Notes under the pieces: model-generated
Databases searched by the model: none
What the model saw: the letters and a program-made list of their open reading frames with translations, nothing else
What the model was told of the DNA's origin: nothing
Source: Morinoia aosen
Lineage: Eukaryota > Arthropoda > Malacostraca > Amphipoda > Talitridae
Assembly (NCBI GenBank): GCA_030386875.1
Contig: CM059557.1
Span: 62,636,514-62,700,513, forward strand
Reading direction: 5' to 3'
DNA: 64,000 nucleotides
Made by a program: the position numbers and the translations under genes
Part shown: positions 21,341 through 33,266 of the stretch, one piece after another
How positions within the stretch are numbered: the first letter of the stretch is position 1
Layout: every line of letters begins with the position of its first letter

Positions 21341-21810
21341 TATGACCAGCTCTGGATATCTACATGAGCATAATATTTTTTTAACTACTAAACCGAAATT
21401 TATAATAATAATTAATTGATGAAACTAATCGAAACTAACTTTGGCCACCCTTACCTAATCTAACTTAACTAAGTTAGGTTAGTTGAAATTAATTTAGTTC
21501 TTTACATTTACTGAAGTAATACGACTTGTACAACATTTACGATTACGAGTATTTTTACAATCTATTACGCGTCCAAATAGAGGTCGTCGAAAAGGCTTGA
21601 AAACGACTGTAAACGACCCGAATGAGCCCGCAAACAGCCATTGACTAGACCTATAAAAGGCCAGTTGAATGAAGAGCCCTTTTCAAGCCCTAATAGGCCA
21701 AGTATAGGTAGGAGTCGGTTTGAAGTCGTGATTTTTGGCCCTTTTGGGCCGTTTTCGACCTTTTACGACTAATTTACTACCTGAAAAGGGCGATAATTTT
21801 CAATTGGGTA

Positions 21811-24099
21811 GGATTAAAAACTTCCTGCTCTCTGCAAACCCTCTATTCAACATATGAGTAGTACACGCACCGGGAAATTTCTTATGGGACTTTGGAAAGA
21901 AATTATTCAATCGAATATACGCTCCCTTTACGGTAAAAAATTTGTACCATCCAATTAAATCCGATAGAGGGAAAATTTCCGCTTTATAACGTTTAGAATT
22001 TCCTAAAATCGATTACACCACATCTCGAAGGATTTGAAAAATCATGTTTCAGAAAGCAATATTTTAAACACAGAGATGTTTGTTTTGCACAGAGTTGCAT
22101 TACACAAGTAAAATATACACACGAACCATGCACACGAACCATGCGATGTCCATCTAATTTGTAGTAAAAACTTGTTTCGCTATCCGATCAAAAAATATTG
22201 ATTAGGTCTAAGCTTAAAACTATTTAGAACAGCATTTAAGGAGAGCTTAGGTAAATAAAGTAAAAATGTGAACATAAATGAAAATATGAGGAATATCGTC
22301 TAAGAAAATTTACTTGTGACACTGGACGTTTCGAACGTTCGCTCATCATCAGTTAAAACATTATAGAAAGGAAGTTATCTGTAAAGCCATGGCATGAACT
22401 AAAATAGGAAATTCAAGCACATACGAATACAAATTATAAATAATATAAGTGAAACAGACAATATATTTGTCACTCGAATGAACTGAGATGGCTTGTTTGA
22501 AACATGTTTAGCCCTTAGAATAAAAAATACTTCAATATTTCCAAATCCTTTGAAAAATTTGTCATACATAAGATTTTAATACATTTAGTTGCAGATGGAC
22601 AAACTTTCATTTATCACATTAAATATCAAAATTATTTTATGGAATATTTAACTACCTACTGGAAGTTACAAGCTCATTGCCAGGGTAAAGTTTCCTAAAA
22701 TATTAAAGAATTAAGCAGTTCTATTAACGCTATGTATCCAAAATACGTATAATCACTCTTCCTACTCGCTAGTATTTCATAGTTCATACCAAATTTAAGG
22801 TTACCGAACAGTGTCTTGCATAATTTTATGGATTATTTATTGGTAGTACACTTATTTTGATGAAGTTTAACTACAGCTAAGAGTGACGCAATGAAATCGC
22901 CTAAATAATTCTTGAGGTCACTAACAAATTATTTCCCTTAATATAATCTACAAAAGAATAGCCTGAACAGAAATTATGGAACAAATGGGATGAAGTCCTG
23001 CATTAAGAGAATAATATTAACTTTATTTGCATACTCGCGAGATAAGTCCGTTGATTGTCGACCTCTCTTGAAGGATACATAGTATTCAGTGTTGCCCATA
23101 TCGCTTCTCTACGAAACAGCAGCTTTACGTAAAATAATATAACTTCTATGAATAACACAACTTTTGCATCATTACTAGCTGCACTGGCTCTTGAGGCACT
23201 GCAACTTCAATTAGGGCGTGAATGACTTATGCGAGTTCCAAGTTACATGTTGTGTTTCTTGCGTTATGTAGTTATTAATAATTTCTTCTAAATCCAATTC
23301 TTCATTCCATTACGACCTAGTTTAGAAAGGAAGATATTTCTCTATCAACTCTGTCAAAGGCTTCATGCTAACGTAAAATACAGACCTCTAAATTGCTGAC
23401 GTTGAATATTTTATGACGAAAACTGGTAGAACATCACCGACCAGTCTATAACAATCTGGAGTATTGTTAGAATAACATATATTCCTAATTGGTGTTTTCC
23501 TAGAACGTTTACCGTTTCGACAAAAAATCATAGATGTCTTTGCATAATTTTTTAAACAATTAATTGAAAACAAGCCAGCAATATATTAACTTCATGATAA
23601 GCTTCGGCAGTAAAGACTTTTGTTTTAAAAATGGAAATAACCCCTGGCTTCGTCAAAAACTTCGAGATCAGTAGAGCTAAAAGTTCAGTTAAATGAAACT
23701 GTGTGAGCGAAAATGTCCCCAAGTGCCTAAGTTGAATATCAGCCCAGTGATATATTTACTTATAACGCAAATATTCACTTTGGTATTTCATTTGCATTGT
23801 ATTTGCGGGGACAAGAAAACACAACCATTGAATCCTAGACAGCAATAATTTAGAACGCTGTTCAATAACTCTTGGAAATCCTTTACAAGCTTTATATTAC
23901 AAGCTTAAGCTTTTAACACCTAGCTTTTCATATTTATATTATACATATTTTACACTTAGCTTATCATATTTACTCCTAAGTGACCCAAAAAAGACACGTT
24001 GTTAAAAGGTTTGAACGAATTGCAATGTTCATGCTACCTGACATCAATTCTAAAAGATTATGAGAACTCTGCAGCTCTATTTCAGGCCATAATTGAAGT
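21811..24099. other. AT-rich stretch; only a Penelope-type motif recognised
   Basis: Apart from the hammerhead-like motif at 22328-22352 no feature could be supported. Short frames, for example near 23388-23573, carry no motif. Confidence 0.4.
22328..22352 (-). ncRNA. Hammerhead-like core of Penelope type (degenerate)
   Basis: On the - strand the sequence reads CTGATGA, T, a small stem (GAGCG/CGTTC) and GAAAC, in the order of a minimal hammerhead ribozyme core. Penelope-like retroelements carry such ribozymes in their terminal repeats, and a similar motif follows the Penelope GIY-YIG remnant at 48.25 kb. An extra base after CTGATGA and a weak stem III argue that it is inactive or only a relic. 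No Penelope protein is nearby. Confidence 0.35.
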
Positions 24100-25012
24100 T
24101 ACCATTCCCCCAAAGGAGTCAATAATGAATGAAAGGGCGATTAGCTCCGCGTGTTCTTTCGTGTTCTTCCCGTAAATTTTCAGAAGGTTTCAAATTAGCA
24201 GATTGTGGTGCCCGGTTCATGAGATCAAATTTTCATTCATTTGTATTTGACAAATCTTGAACATTTCTAGCCTTGTGGACGTAGACATTGCCGTTCAGAA
24301 ATATTCCGTAGTCCTTAGGAAAATTGAACTTTATGTATGAATGAACGTAATAAGAAAGAGCTTGCAAATAGCCATGACGGTTTATTTTGTCCTCGCCTCG
24401 CAAATAGTTGTGGTCCCTAGTCCATCTTGGGCAAAAACAACACGATGTAGCAACTCCTCCACATCCCTGTACAGAATGGACTATACACAAGATGTATCCA
24501 TAGTTTCTTTAACATGCCTCTCATTCAGAATGATGGTAAACCTTGATTATCTGGCTCACGTAACACATTTGCAATCTCTGTGTATTCGATCAAATGGCAA
24601 ACATTTTTTCCAATTTGCTGCTGCCACCAATGCCTTCCGATGCGAAGTATGGCGCACCGTATTTCGAGAGATTTTTTTGGTTTCACAAAACACGTTAGTT
24701 ATCATTCGCATTGATGGAAGCCTATTTTACTACACCAATCAGTTCAAAAAGCAATAATTGTCTCTGTCATCCAGAATGTCTGACTTCCCACCATCTCCAC
24801 AAGGTGAACCAAGTTCGCCATCTTCTATAAACAATTGTTCCCTGCTGGGGTCTGATATTCAAACCGGTTACTTTACAAAAATCCTGAGTTGATTGTCTAC
24901 CATGATGAAAACCAAAGATGCGTCGTCCTTCATCAAATGCTGGCATGCCTATCGCTGCATGGGTTTCCATTGCCCGAAATAAATGAAAATTTATGTCTTT
25001 ATATGCATTCAA
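24100..25012 (-). pseudogene. Tc1-like transposase pseudogene
   Basis: Read on the - strand, the upstream part (about 25010-24770) contains GTIVYRRWRTWFTLWRW, which resembles the VWRRxG-type segment of Tc1 transposases. The middle (24490-24233) ends ARNVQDLSNTNE, and the following reading in the same frame gives FDLMNRAPQSANLKPSENL, a decayed form of the family's W.AQSPDLNPIEN motif before the last catalytic residue. Several frame changes and lost catalytic residues make it inactive. The similarity is weaker than for the copy at 9.8 kb. Confidence 0.5.
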
Positions 25013-25270
25013 AACTAGTTTTTACTATTTGATGACACTTCTAAGAGGTTTTCATATGTAATTTCACTGAAATGATGAAATGTAAAGATAATTTATGACA
25101 CTAGAGAGAGTCAGAAAGTGCAGATGATTTTTTTTAAACATAAGTGCAAATCGCAGATTTCGTAACACGAGGAAATTACTCAACTCTTAATACGCTGATA
25201 ACATATCTGTTGCTACATTTTTTACATCAACCCGTTTTAACGTTCCAAACATTCTGCAGGACTATTAATG

Positions 25271-25395
25271 CATTAACTGCGCTCCTGTGTTTTCTTTTAA
25301 ACTTGGGGGGAGTGTGGCCATGAGTGTGGGATGGGGTATTACCTCACAAACACAGCTTAACCATATGTTCTGGACGTAATTGTTCCGCAGTTAAT
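25271..25395. mobile_element. Possible 125-bp MITE
   Basis: CATTAACTGCG at 25271 is repeated inverted as CGCAGTTAATG ending at 25395. The interior is GC-richer than the flanks. The target duplication is unclear, so the call rests on the inverted ends alone. Confidence 0.4.
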
Positions 25396-26989
25396 GTCTG
25401 TCCTGTTCACGGCTGAGAAAATGTAGCTGCCTCATAGGCGTACAATGCTTTTTTGGTTCTACTTTGACACCCACAAGCTGACGCGCAGAGCCTAATAATT
25501 GCTAAATGTAGAGCACAGAGTGCCGTGAGTCCTAATTAGATGCCCCATGGTCTTAACATCGCTGATAAATAATGACGCGGGATCGATATGTCATGATTCA
25601 ACGCTCCTTTTGATGAAATATTCAAAAATATTTATTGAACCCATAAATTCGTAAAATAGATTAGAATTCTACCTACACGGGCGTAAGGAATTTTACGCAT
25701 GGTATTCTAATTATTAAATTGTATTCGAGAAACAAATGGAATACAATCCGTGTTTATATTCAGGCGTCCCGTGTTTTATCCCGTGTTTTTTTTTAATTTG
25801 ACAATGGTAGTATGGCAATCCTCGCATTGATCATAGAAATGGTACATCTAAACCTGCTCACAATTTGTGAGGAGAAAATCCACAGCACTCGCTCCCGATC
25901 TTTTTCTATTTGGCTTTATTTCACTTGAATCATTTGAGAACTGCACCTGAGCTATTACCTTAATCCTGCCGGAATGGCAATATTCTGAGAAGTAAATTTC
26001 AGGCACTTAATCTCTGTTTTCATATATGTGAATTCATTCTCGTACCGCGGAGGCCTAAATTTAAAGAAAGCCCCATTGTGCATGGAAATGACTGTGTGTC
26101 GCTGGAATGAAATACTGGCTAAGGCCACTCATTATTTCTAGTTCCATGAGTTGTTTCCATATTCTTCGTTATATGGGGCGCCTTACTACGCGGTTCAAAG
26201 AGCATGGCTAGATGCTCATGATTAATGTACAGCGATATACTTCCGAGTTCAAATAAAGTTGTCTACTGATTACAGAGAAAAGGTGAGGGGAGGGAGCTCA
26301 AAGACCACAGTCGTTTTGCCAGCAAGAATTGTGAGTTAGCTTTAGTGCCCTAAAATTTGAATAAGATGTATCATGACGTTGATAGATCTGGATTAGACGA
26401 TTTCTTTTTATACTATGGTGAATTAGGTTACATATTTTTGTCGAATACAAATAGTTATTTCAAGAGAAAATACAAGGGTAGGATTTACTTATCCTGTAAT
26501 GCACCATATCAAATATTCTTATTTCATTTATATGTTTTGAAGGTCAGAGATATCAGTTTACTGCGCGAGCTGATTCGTTCCATTAGTTAGAAGGGGCGCT
26601 TAAATGTGTTTTCATTGTGTTTTTCAACAATAACATGTATTTCGGATTTTGATCCGTCGTTGCAGCTGAAATTTGACACACATAATCGGGCTGTATTTCG
26701 AAATTTAAATAGTTACAATACTGTAGTTTATTAGTCACTGTTTTGCTTGGGCCCTACCAACACAGCTTCCTCTATCTGTGACAACGAAATACAAAATCAA
26801 CGACTCAAACCATTGAAAACCATGTTCAATTTCCCAATTCAAATATTGAAGAGGGAAACCTTGCACTCTCTCTATTCCATAACTTTGAAAACTATTCAAC
26901 TGCGTAGACCACACCATACTTTTATCTTAGCTAACCCACTACGGAATAATTTTTCCAGAAAAAACTTTAAAGCCTACATCTAGACTTAA
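25396..26989. other. No recognised gene; may include the start of the LINE fragment
   Basis: Mostly featureless. A + strand frame at 26747-26983 is basic and lies directly upstream of the LINE reverse-transcriptase remnant in the same direction, so it may be part of that element, but no motif confirms it. Confidence 0.35.
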
Positions 26990-27700
26990 GAAACAATCTA
27001 CTGCTGTATCACTTGTAGTAAATAAATTGTTTTGATTGTTTAAAACCGAAAGAAATATGTAGTAGCTGGCAATTTAATTTTAGAGCTGCTAAACCTAAGC
27101 AATGGTGTTCCTCAGGGATCTGTTTCTTCAAATAATATAATTTGAAAAAACATATCTTCAAATTTGACACTTTGACTGCGACCTCTAAATATTAAGTTCA
27201 ACACCAAACTCAAATTTAAAGTCAATTGTAGTACACTATTTTTAAAATACCAAACATGAACTGGATCTTGCCTTCATTTAGCTTTGATTAAGTATTTATG
27301 AAAATTGAGTTTGCGACTACTGGTCGGTCAGCAGCATTATGAAAATTACCTCCGTGTACCACCGGTGGCACACGTCACAGTCAAAGTGTTAAATAATTTG
27401 AAAATCATTGTTCCATATTCTGCAGTTTTTCCCTTGAAACACCATGAACATTGCAAACCAAATAAATCATGAAATAAACATCGTCCCGTTCAAACTCGGG
27501 GCTAATGAAATCGATACAAACGTTATCAAGACAAAATATATACTATTCTCATAAAAGAAGCAATCTATTCCTAACGTTTAGGAAAGAGGTGAAAAAAATT
27601 CAAGGCAATAACAGCTGCAAAATTCTGGGAATAATACTAGACGAAAATTTGACTTTCACACATCTTAACAACTAGAAGATGTGTGAACTATAGTTACCAT
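26990..27700 (+). pseudogene. LINE (jockey/CR1-like) reverse transcriptase fragment, split by a MITE
   Basis: At about 27095-27125 the + strand reads LNLSNGVPQGSVSS, matching the GVPQGSVLGP motif of non-LTR reverse transcriptases. After the MITE at 27168-27388 the sequence resumes with NTIKTKYILF (a TKYMIF-like block) and then CKILGIILDENLTFTHL near 27625-27665, matching the KFLGVxLDExLTWxxH block that follows the catalytic core. The catalytic YADD segment between these is not recognisable. Frames change several times and the copy is truncated at both ends. The LINE clade is inferred from the motif style only. Confidence 0.65.
27168..27388 (+). mobile_element. 220-bp TTAA MITE, copy c
   Basis: Same family as 3603-3822: begins CACTTTGACTGCG and ends before TTAA (27389-27392). 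The left flank reads TTGA, one base away from TTAA, suggesting that the target copy has mutated. It interrupts the LINE fragment, so it inserted after the LINE. Confidence 0.8.
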
Positions 27701-29410
27701 AAAAAGATGAAGTCCCGAACTATAACTATAAAGTTACCATTAAAACTGATGCACCTGATGAAGTTAACCAGATTCTCAAACCGTACTTTCTGTTAGTTTG
27801 CTATTAGCATATTTGTCTCAAATACTTAATTTCCTTTGGGTTTGATACAAACGTACATTTAGATATTTACAATAGCTTATGTCAATATTTTTCCATCTAT
27901 TAATACGTTGCCATATAAGCCTCATAGCTTATTTGGTTCACATCGCTAATGTTATTGTGTGTTAGATGCTAAGTATTCTTATATCTTACTGGTAACAATA
28001 TACGGGCTCGAAGTTTATAAACATTTCAAATCTTTCAAAATCTTCCTAAATTTTGTGTTGCTTATTTAAATTAACGGACAAATTTGTGGGAATATATAAC
28101 TCGTAGTCCAGGAACGTTTTTCAACCAATATTTTCCTATAATAATGCATCCATGCTGACTTCGTCAAATACTCGTATATTGGTATGAAACGAAACGTCAT
28201 CTTCACAAACAATAAGGCTAATTCAGGCAATGAAAAAGTATCATATGAATTCAATGAGGGTATACGTTCCTTCGCTATGCCTCAATAACCTCTCCTACGA
28301 AATATTCACCACTCAATACAAGGAGAGAAATGCTTTATTAGTATCTATATTTCTCAATAATCCCTCACTGGCCGCCAAGAGTTAATATTTCAATCATACG
28401 CAGTTGATTGGGACGCACGAGAAATGGAAGTTCTCATACCCCAAAATATATTTATCGCCTGAAAAACTAGAGATCAACAAAACAAGTGACAGTTGTGATT
28501 CTTGAAGAGGTTTCGTGTGAAACCACAACCTCGCAATTAAACCAGGTAGCAGCACTAGATGAACATAAAATGACTTAGATTATCATTAAGGGCACTGAGT
28601 CTTCACGGATGACGGCCCTGGAATCTTATGCCCAAGCCTTCCAATCATTTTGAAGGACAGTTTCCATCAAATTTTCTTAACACCGTAGAATTCTGAATGA
28701 GTTGCAGAATAAATCTTCCAATAAGTTACACAAATCCCTCGCAGAAAACGAAATTAGTCCAATTGTTCAAGGTGAAATAACTCGACAAATTCAGTGGAGG
28801 ACGAAACGACCAAACGAGACGTTAAATGACCTGGTGAGGTTTTAAAGGTGCGGGTAGAATAAGCTAAGGAGAAGCTAGCAGATCCCATGAAAATAGTCCT
28901 TGCGTCCCACAGAGCGGAGGCAAGACTTCTTCAACGTCGCTAGCACCTTGCTGTCCACGAGCCAATTACAGCCAAAGCGTTTGAAAAAGTGCGAATTCAG
29001 GTACTATTATTCAAGTGATTAGTGAGAATTAATTGAAATAGAAAAATGTTATGTTAAATTGATCAAATTATGTGAACAGTTCATTTCGGCGCTTCTGAGC
29101 AAGATAAGTCTGATGACTTTTCATTTCGCTCGAGTGCAATATGAAACCTTATTCAACCTTTAAGAAACATCACTGCCATTCCTATGGGTGTTAAATTGAA
29201 CGAGGGGACATGATAGTGTAAAGCTACTCTTAATGATTCCGTGTTTAAACAAAGAGGAGAAAAAATAATGGGAATTGTTGGTATGATAATTGTTGGTTTT
29301 ATTGTTGGTATGAAATTCAGGCATAAAAAGTAAAATCCAGCTCTTACACCAAATGCATCTGAGCCGAAGCTTTCTTCAGCAAAAGACACTACCTTAGAGG
29401 TTACATTTAG
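27701..29410. other. No confidently recognised gene
   Basis: AT-rich up to about 28.4 kb. From about 28480 to 29000 the + strand has short protein-like runs (for example RQIQWRTKRPNETLNDLV) in different frames, suggesting an old, decayed coding element. No family can be named. Confidence 0.35.
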
Positions 29411-30043
29411 GAGATCATCCCAGGCCCCTGCCAGGCCGCTGTCGCTCCGATGGTCATTTATCATGTTTTTATTGGAAAAGGACCCTTAGGTGGTGGACTA
29501 TTCGGTCCTAAAATTTTAAAGCGCTACGGACAATAGATTCCCCCCCAAGGGGGGGAGGGGTGGTAGGGGGACAAAAATCTTTAATTCTCGACCCCATTTC
29601 GACCCCATATAAAAAGACACAAATACGGGAAATGGAAAATTTCGCTCCATTTTCTTGTTAGAAATGTTCCAAGGATTCCAAAACTGTCTGGTTTTGTTCT
29701 AGCATCAAAACTGACAGGAGATACGTCTTGAAATATCAATACCATTGAAATATCAATACTCTAAAACCAATATATATGTCAAACATTTTCAAAAACTAAG
29801 GCCTAAAAAAAAATGAATAGAAGAAATTGTGTTTTTTTTCTTAAGTTACACATCATAGTCAAATTTCATAAGAATCACACTGAAAAAAAATTCATATATA
29901 TTAAAAAAAAATTTTTTCATGGGTTTGGAAATCACAATTCACAGTGTGAATATGAAGTAATGTATGGAAATTATGGAAATAAAAATTAAAACTGCTTTGA
30001 ATTACATACATTGTCTATTATATTACACTTCAACAAAAAATTT
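29411..30043 (-). mobile_element. PB-A TTAA element, copy 3, first part
   Basis: In reverse orientation this is the right-hand part of PB-A: TTGGAAAAGGACCCTTAGG, GGTGGACTATTCGGTCC, then the module with GAAATGTTCCAAGGATTCC. It stops exactly at the retroelement inserted at 30044 and continues at 35122. Without the insertion and one copy of its 4-bp duplication the element is about 1135 bp, close to the 1128 bp of the copy at 62600. Confidence 0.8.
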
Positions 30044-31909
30044 TGTCACGAGAAGGCTGTCTGCCTCGTCTCTCATTAATTTACACTAATGAGAAGACCG
30101 AATGCTCGCTTGAGGGGTTGGCATACCTCAATAAAATGCACAGGAAACACAAGGAAAATTTATGGGCAAGCCCAAAACAAATCAACACTACTACAAAATG
30201 TGTATACTAAAATTGGGCAGTACTCACCGATGTACGTTGAACTCGACTTACTCAATGCGCGTTTTTCAGAGCGCATCAGTTATGATGAGGGGCTGCTTGC
30301 TACTAAATTTGGGGGGGACTTTATACACGTGAAAATTCACTTAATTTATAATTTACGGCAATACATCATACAGAACATCGATAAACGCACGCAATGTATG
30401 GCATTAGAACTGGTGTAAATTGAGTAATGGTATTCTAGAGATTTCATGTATTAAACAGCTTACATAACAGAATGACAATAAATGCTACCGCTGGCCAGCA
30501 TATCCCCGTACGTTAATCACACAGGTCCTGATACATGAGCCCTACAACATGTTCATATTCTAACAGTGCTGGAGGTGGTGTCACTTCAAACATACATTCA
30601 TTAAACAACACAGCTTCAGTTCCAACTTTTGCCTTATGCACAGCTCAAAATGTCTATTGCTGATATCACACTGCTCGTCCCGCTTCGTTATCTTGACCCA
30701 TGATCTCCCTTTCTTCCAAGCCGATGACAAAAACCTCCCCGCCTGCACGATGAAAATTAAATACTCATTACTTCTAGTCGTGCTAATGAAGTTCCCTTAA
30801 ATATTCCAATCTTCACTTCAACAAAAGGCCACACACTTTTATCATATCTATTTCAAAATATTTTCTCCAGAGGTAATTACATCACTCTTACCCTCCCCAC
30901 TTAATGTGGCATCTTCAGAATGATTTCCCCGCTTTAGCCAGGTCTGCAATTTACCCTCTGTGGAAAAACGGAGACTATTTTATTAAGCGAAATTTTTGAT
31001 AAGTTTAACTCCCTGTGTTGATATCTATGTCACATATTTTCAGGGTAATTTTCAACACCTCCTATTTTTAACACGTACTATATCCGACGATCGCCGACGC
31101 AAGACTAAATTTTTCTCATCAGCTCTACCCACTTGTTCGCGAGAAAGCGGTGTTCTAGTTCACGCATGGCCAATCACACACTTAGAAGCTTCTACGTCAT
31201 GTTCGAATGCCCTTCTTGTTTCGCAGCTAAAGCCTCATTCGTGTTCCTTAGCTTCAACTACTTTCCCACCATATTGATGTCGTGGTATTGGCCTCGAGCC
31301 TTCTGACGTAACTTAGCAGCCTCCTCCCTCTCGAGGGTTTGCAGGACCGCCGATCTCAACGTTAGCCCTCCGACTATTTCTGAGAGTTTCCTTTTCACGC
31401 TCAAGTGCTTGCCATAAATCTGTCGAGCACTGTGTATGGAGTTTGAGATTGTGCCATTAACCCACACAGCATGCGGTACCCGCCGAGGGCCAGCAGACTG
31501 CTTGTATAGCCAAAAATCTTGAGAACATAATATACACAGCTATCGCCTGGACCAAGGCGTCAGCACTTTCGAACGTCTTAGTGCTCAACCGTTGAGATTG
31601 TTATTTCTCCCCTCTCGATAGAGTTACACACTCCCTGCCTGAAACAACACACCCTTTCTGAAACAACACATCCTTTATGGGCTCACCACACACACCCGTC
31701 CATACATTCTGGCTTGTAACACACACAAATGTTGAAGAGACTACACCTCCGCACCGCTGGAATTTTAATCAACAAAAATAAAATTTTATAACACATCATT
31801 ATAATTTCCCTAAATTCTAAAAAACGCAGAATGAAATCATAATTACCATTTTCCTAAATTCTCATGTTTTAATTCGTTAAATCATTCGCTAAATTGATTA
31901 TTCTCGACA
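30044..31909 (-). repeat. Downstream long terminal repeat of element 1 (normal LTR orientation)
   Basis: 1866 bp, from TGTCGAGAAT (complement of 31901-31909) to the outer end TGACA. Its inner start aligns with that of the right arm of element 2 (TGTTAAGAATGATTAATTTT), which supports a full TG...CA repeat. It contains an AATAAA-type signal and an open frame shared with the other arm. Confidence 0.75.
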
Positions 31910-31953
31910 TGACCCCAAAACACAAGAGCACCAATCAGTTAGCACAATATTAG

Positions 31954-33006
31954 TTAAATTTCCAAAATTAAATCTTTCCCAACATCAGCTCTTAGGTGCC
32001 CAAATTTACCACAGTTGACGCACGGCGGTGGCACTGCTCTATACTGTGCTAAATCCACTGCAGGTGCAGGTGGTGCTTCCGGATGCGGCTGTGGCTTTCT
32101 TGCGTAGTATATTTGGTGCTGCTGACTCCTAAGTCTGCCCTTTTCGCTCCAGTGGGGTGCTTCATAATTTCCTCTTCGATGATAAGGAGAGTGGCGTGTC
32201 TGTCTGTTCCTTTCTCTCCAGGGTGGCACTTCCTGGCGGTACCCTCTAGGCCGTTGTGGTGAATGCCGCATCGTATGGCCGACACGTGCAGTCTCATGCT
32301 GTGGCCTCCTCTCGCTTCGCTGCGCTCTTTCTCTCTCCGGTTCCCTCTTATCTGTCGTTTCCCTTGGCACTGGTACTATCCGTCGATTCTCCACCTCGAT
32401 TGCCATGTCTCTCAGTTCTTGTACTGTCGTAGGTCGCGCATCACTTCGAAATGGTCTTGTGATGTTCTCCCTTAATCCGAGCCACATCAAATCTACAAGG
32501 ATTCGTTCCGGATGTTCCAGATAATTCTCGTTGTACAGCCTTTCCAGGCGCGTCAGGTACTCTGACACTCCTTCCCGGCTTGTTTGCTTCTTGGTCACTA
32601 TTTCAAACAGCGCTTGAGTTGGATGTTCGACCTGGTCGTCGTAAGAGCGCAACCAGTTTTCTGCATCTCGTAGGTTCGTTAGTGTATCAATTATTAGATT
32701 GCACTCCTTTGCCTCTTGTTGACCTAGGCATAGGAAGAAGGCTTTCACCTGCTCACTGTTATTCAGATTACCCGTCAAAAACTTCAATCTTGCCATATGT
32801 TCCCCCACATTGTCGCCTCTCCTAAACTTGGCCCCAATGGCACCCACGCAACTCGTTACCACAGGCATGTTAACGGCTTCCTCTTCGGGCTGTGGTGGCA
32901 TTGCTGGCGCATTTCTGCGGTCGTTGTTTCTCCTCCCGCGCGCAGGCATAGTGTCGATCTTCTCCAATTCACCTTCTCCAAAACTCAAAAATTTGCGATC
33001 ACTCAA
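31954..33006 (-). pseudogene. Gag-like coding region of element 1
   Basis: The product has a hydrophilic N-terminal part, then a capsid-like helical region (GDNVGEHMARLKFLTGNL, EAENWLRSYDDQ-like, YLTRLERLYNENYLEHPERI, LMWLGLRENITRPFRS), an arginine-rich linker, and a zinc knuckle of CCHC type beginning CVNCGKFGHL at the C-terminal end. This is the usual order for Gypsy Gag, which builds the particle and packages RNA. The section from LMWLGLR to VQELRDMAIEVENRR is closely matched by the gag part of element 2. Treated as a fossil: part of a defective element. Confidence 0.8.
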
Positions 33007-33266
33007 ATAATTTTAAACTTACTCACTGTGAAATCTCACTGACACTTTGAATTAATCGCGTAAACACACTAGAATTTTCTCACTGCATCTCATCACTTTT
33101 ATAAACACTTTCACTTCTTTAGCTGTATGGTAGTGCGCTTGCTGGCTTCTCACCCCGGAATACAGAAAATTTTATACTACGAGTTATGTGCCTCTACTGA
33201 AATTTGTACGTTTTGCACATGAAAACAATCCAAACAAAAATACAATGCACTTATTATACTACACTC
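33007..33266 (-). other. Leader of element 1 between the flipped arm and gag
   Basis: Non-coding sequence lying in the position where a normal LTR element has its primer-binding site. No convincing tRNA-complementary 18-mer next to an LTR end can be seen, as expected if the arm is flipped. Confidence 0.4.

Larger units (their letters stand above)
20447..21808. mobile_element. TIR-bounded non-autonomous transposon with internal minisatellite
   Basis: The ends are inverted repeats: CCCAATTGAAATTCTGAGCC on the left and, complemented, CCCAATTGAAAATTATCGCC on the right. They are flanked by TA (20445-20446 and 21809-21810). Similarity between the two ends continues imperfectly for about 100 bp (CTTTT, CAGGCAGT/CAGGTAGT, AAATTAG). 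The interior carries the 42-bp minisatellite (20607-20833), the dispersed repeat at 21035-21235 and a short AGTATCTAG tandem (21284-21340). No transposase was recognised. The TA flank suggests the Tc1/mariner group, by inference only. Confidence 0.65.

Noticed and set aside
28480-29000. Gag-like remnant
   Set aside because: Short runs such as RQIQWRTKRPNETLNDLV look coding-derived, but no zinc knuckle, protease or other anchor motif is present, so the family cannot be named.
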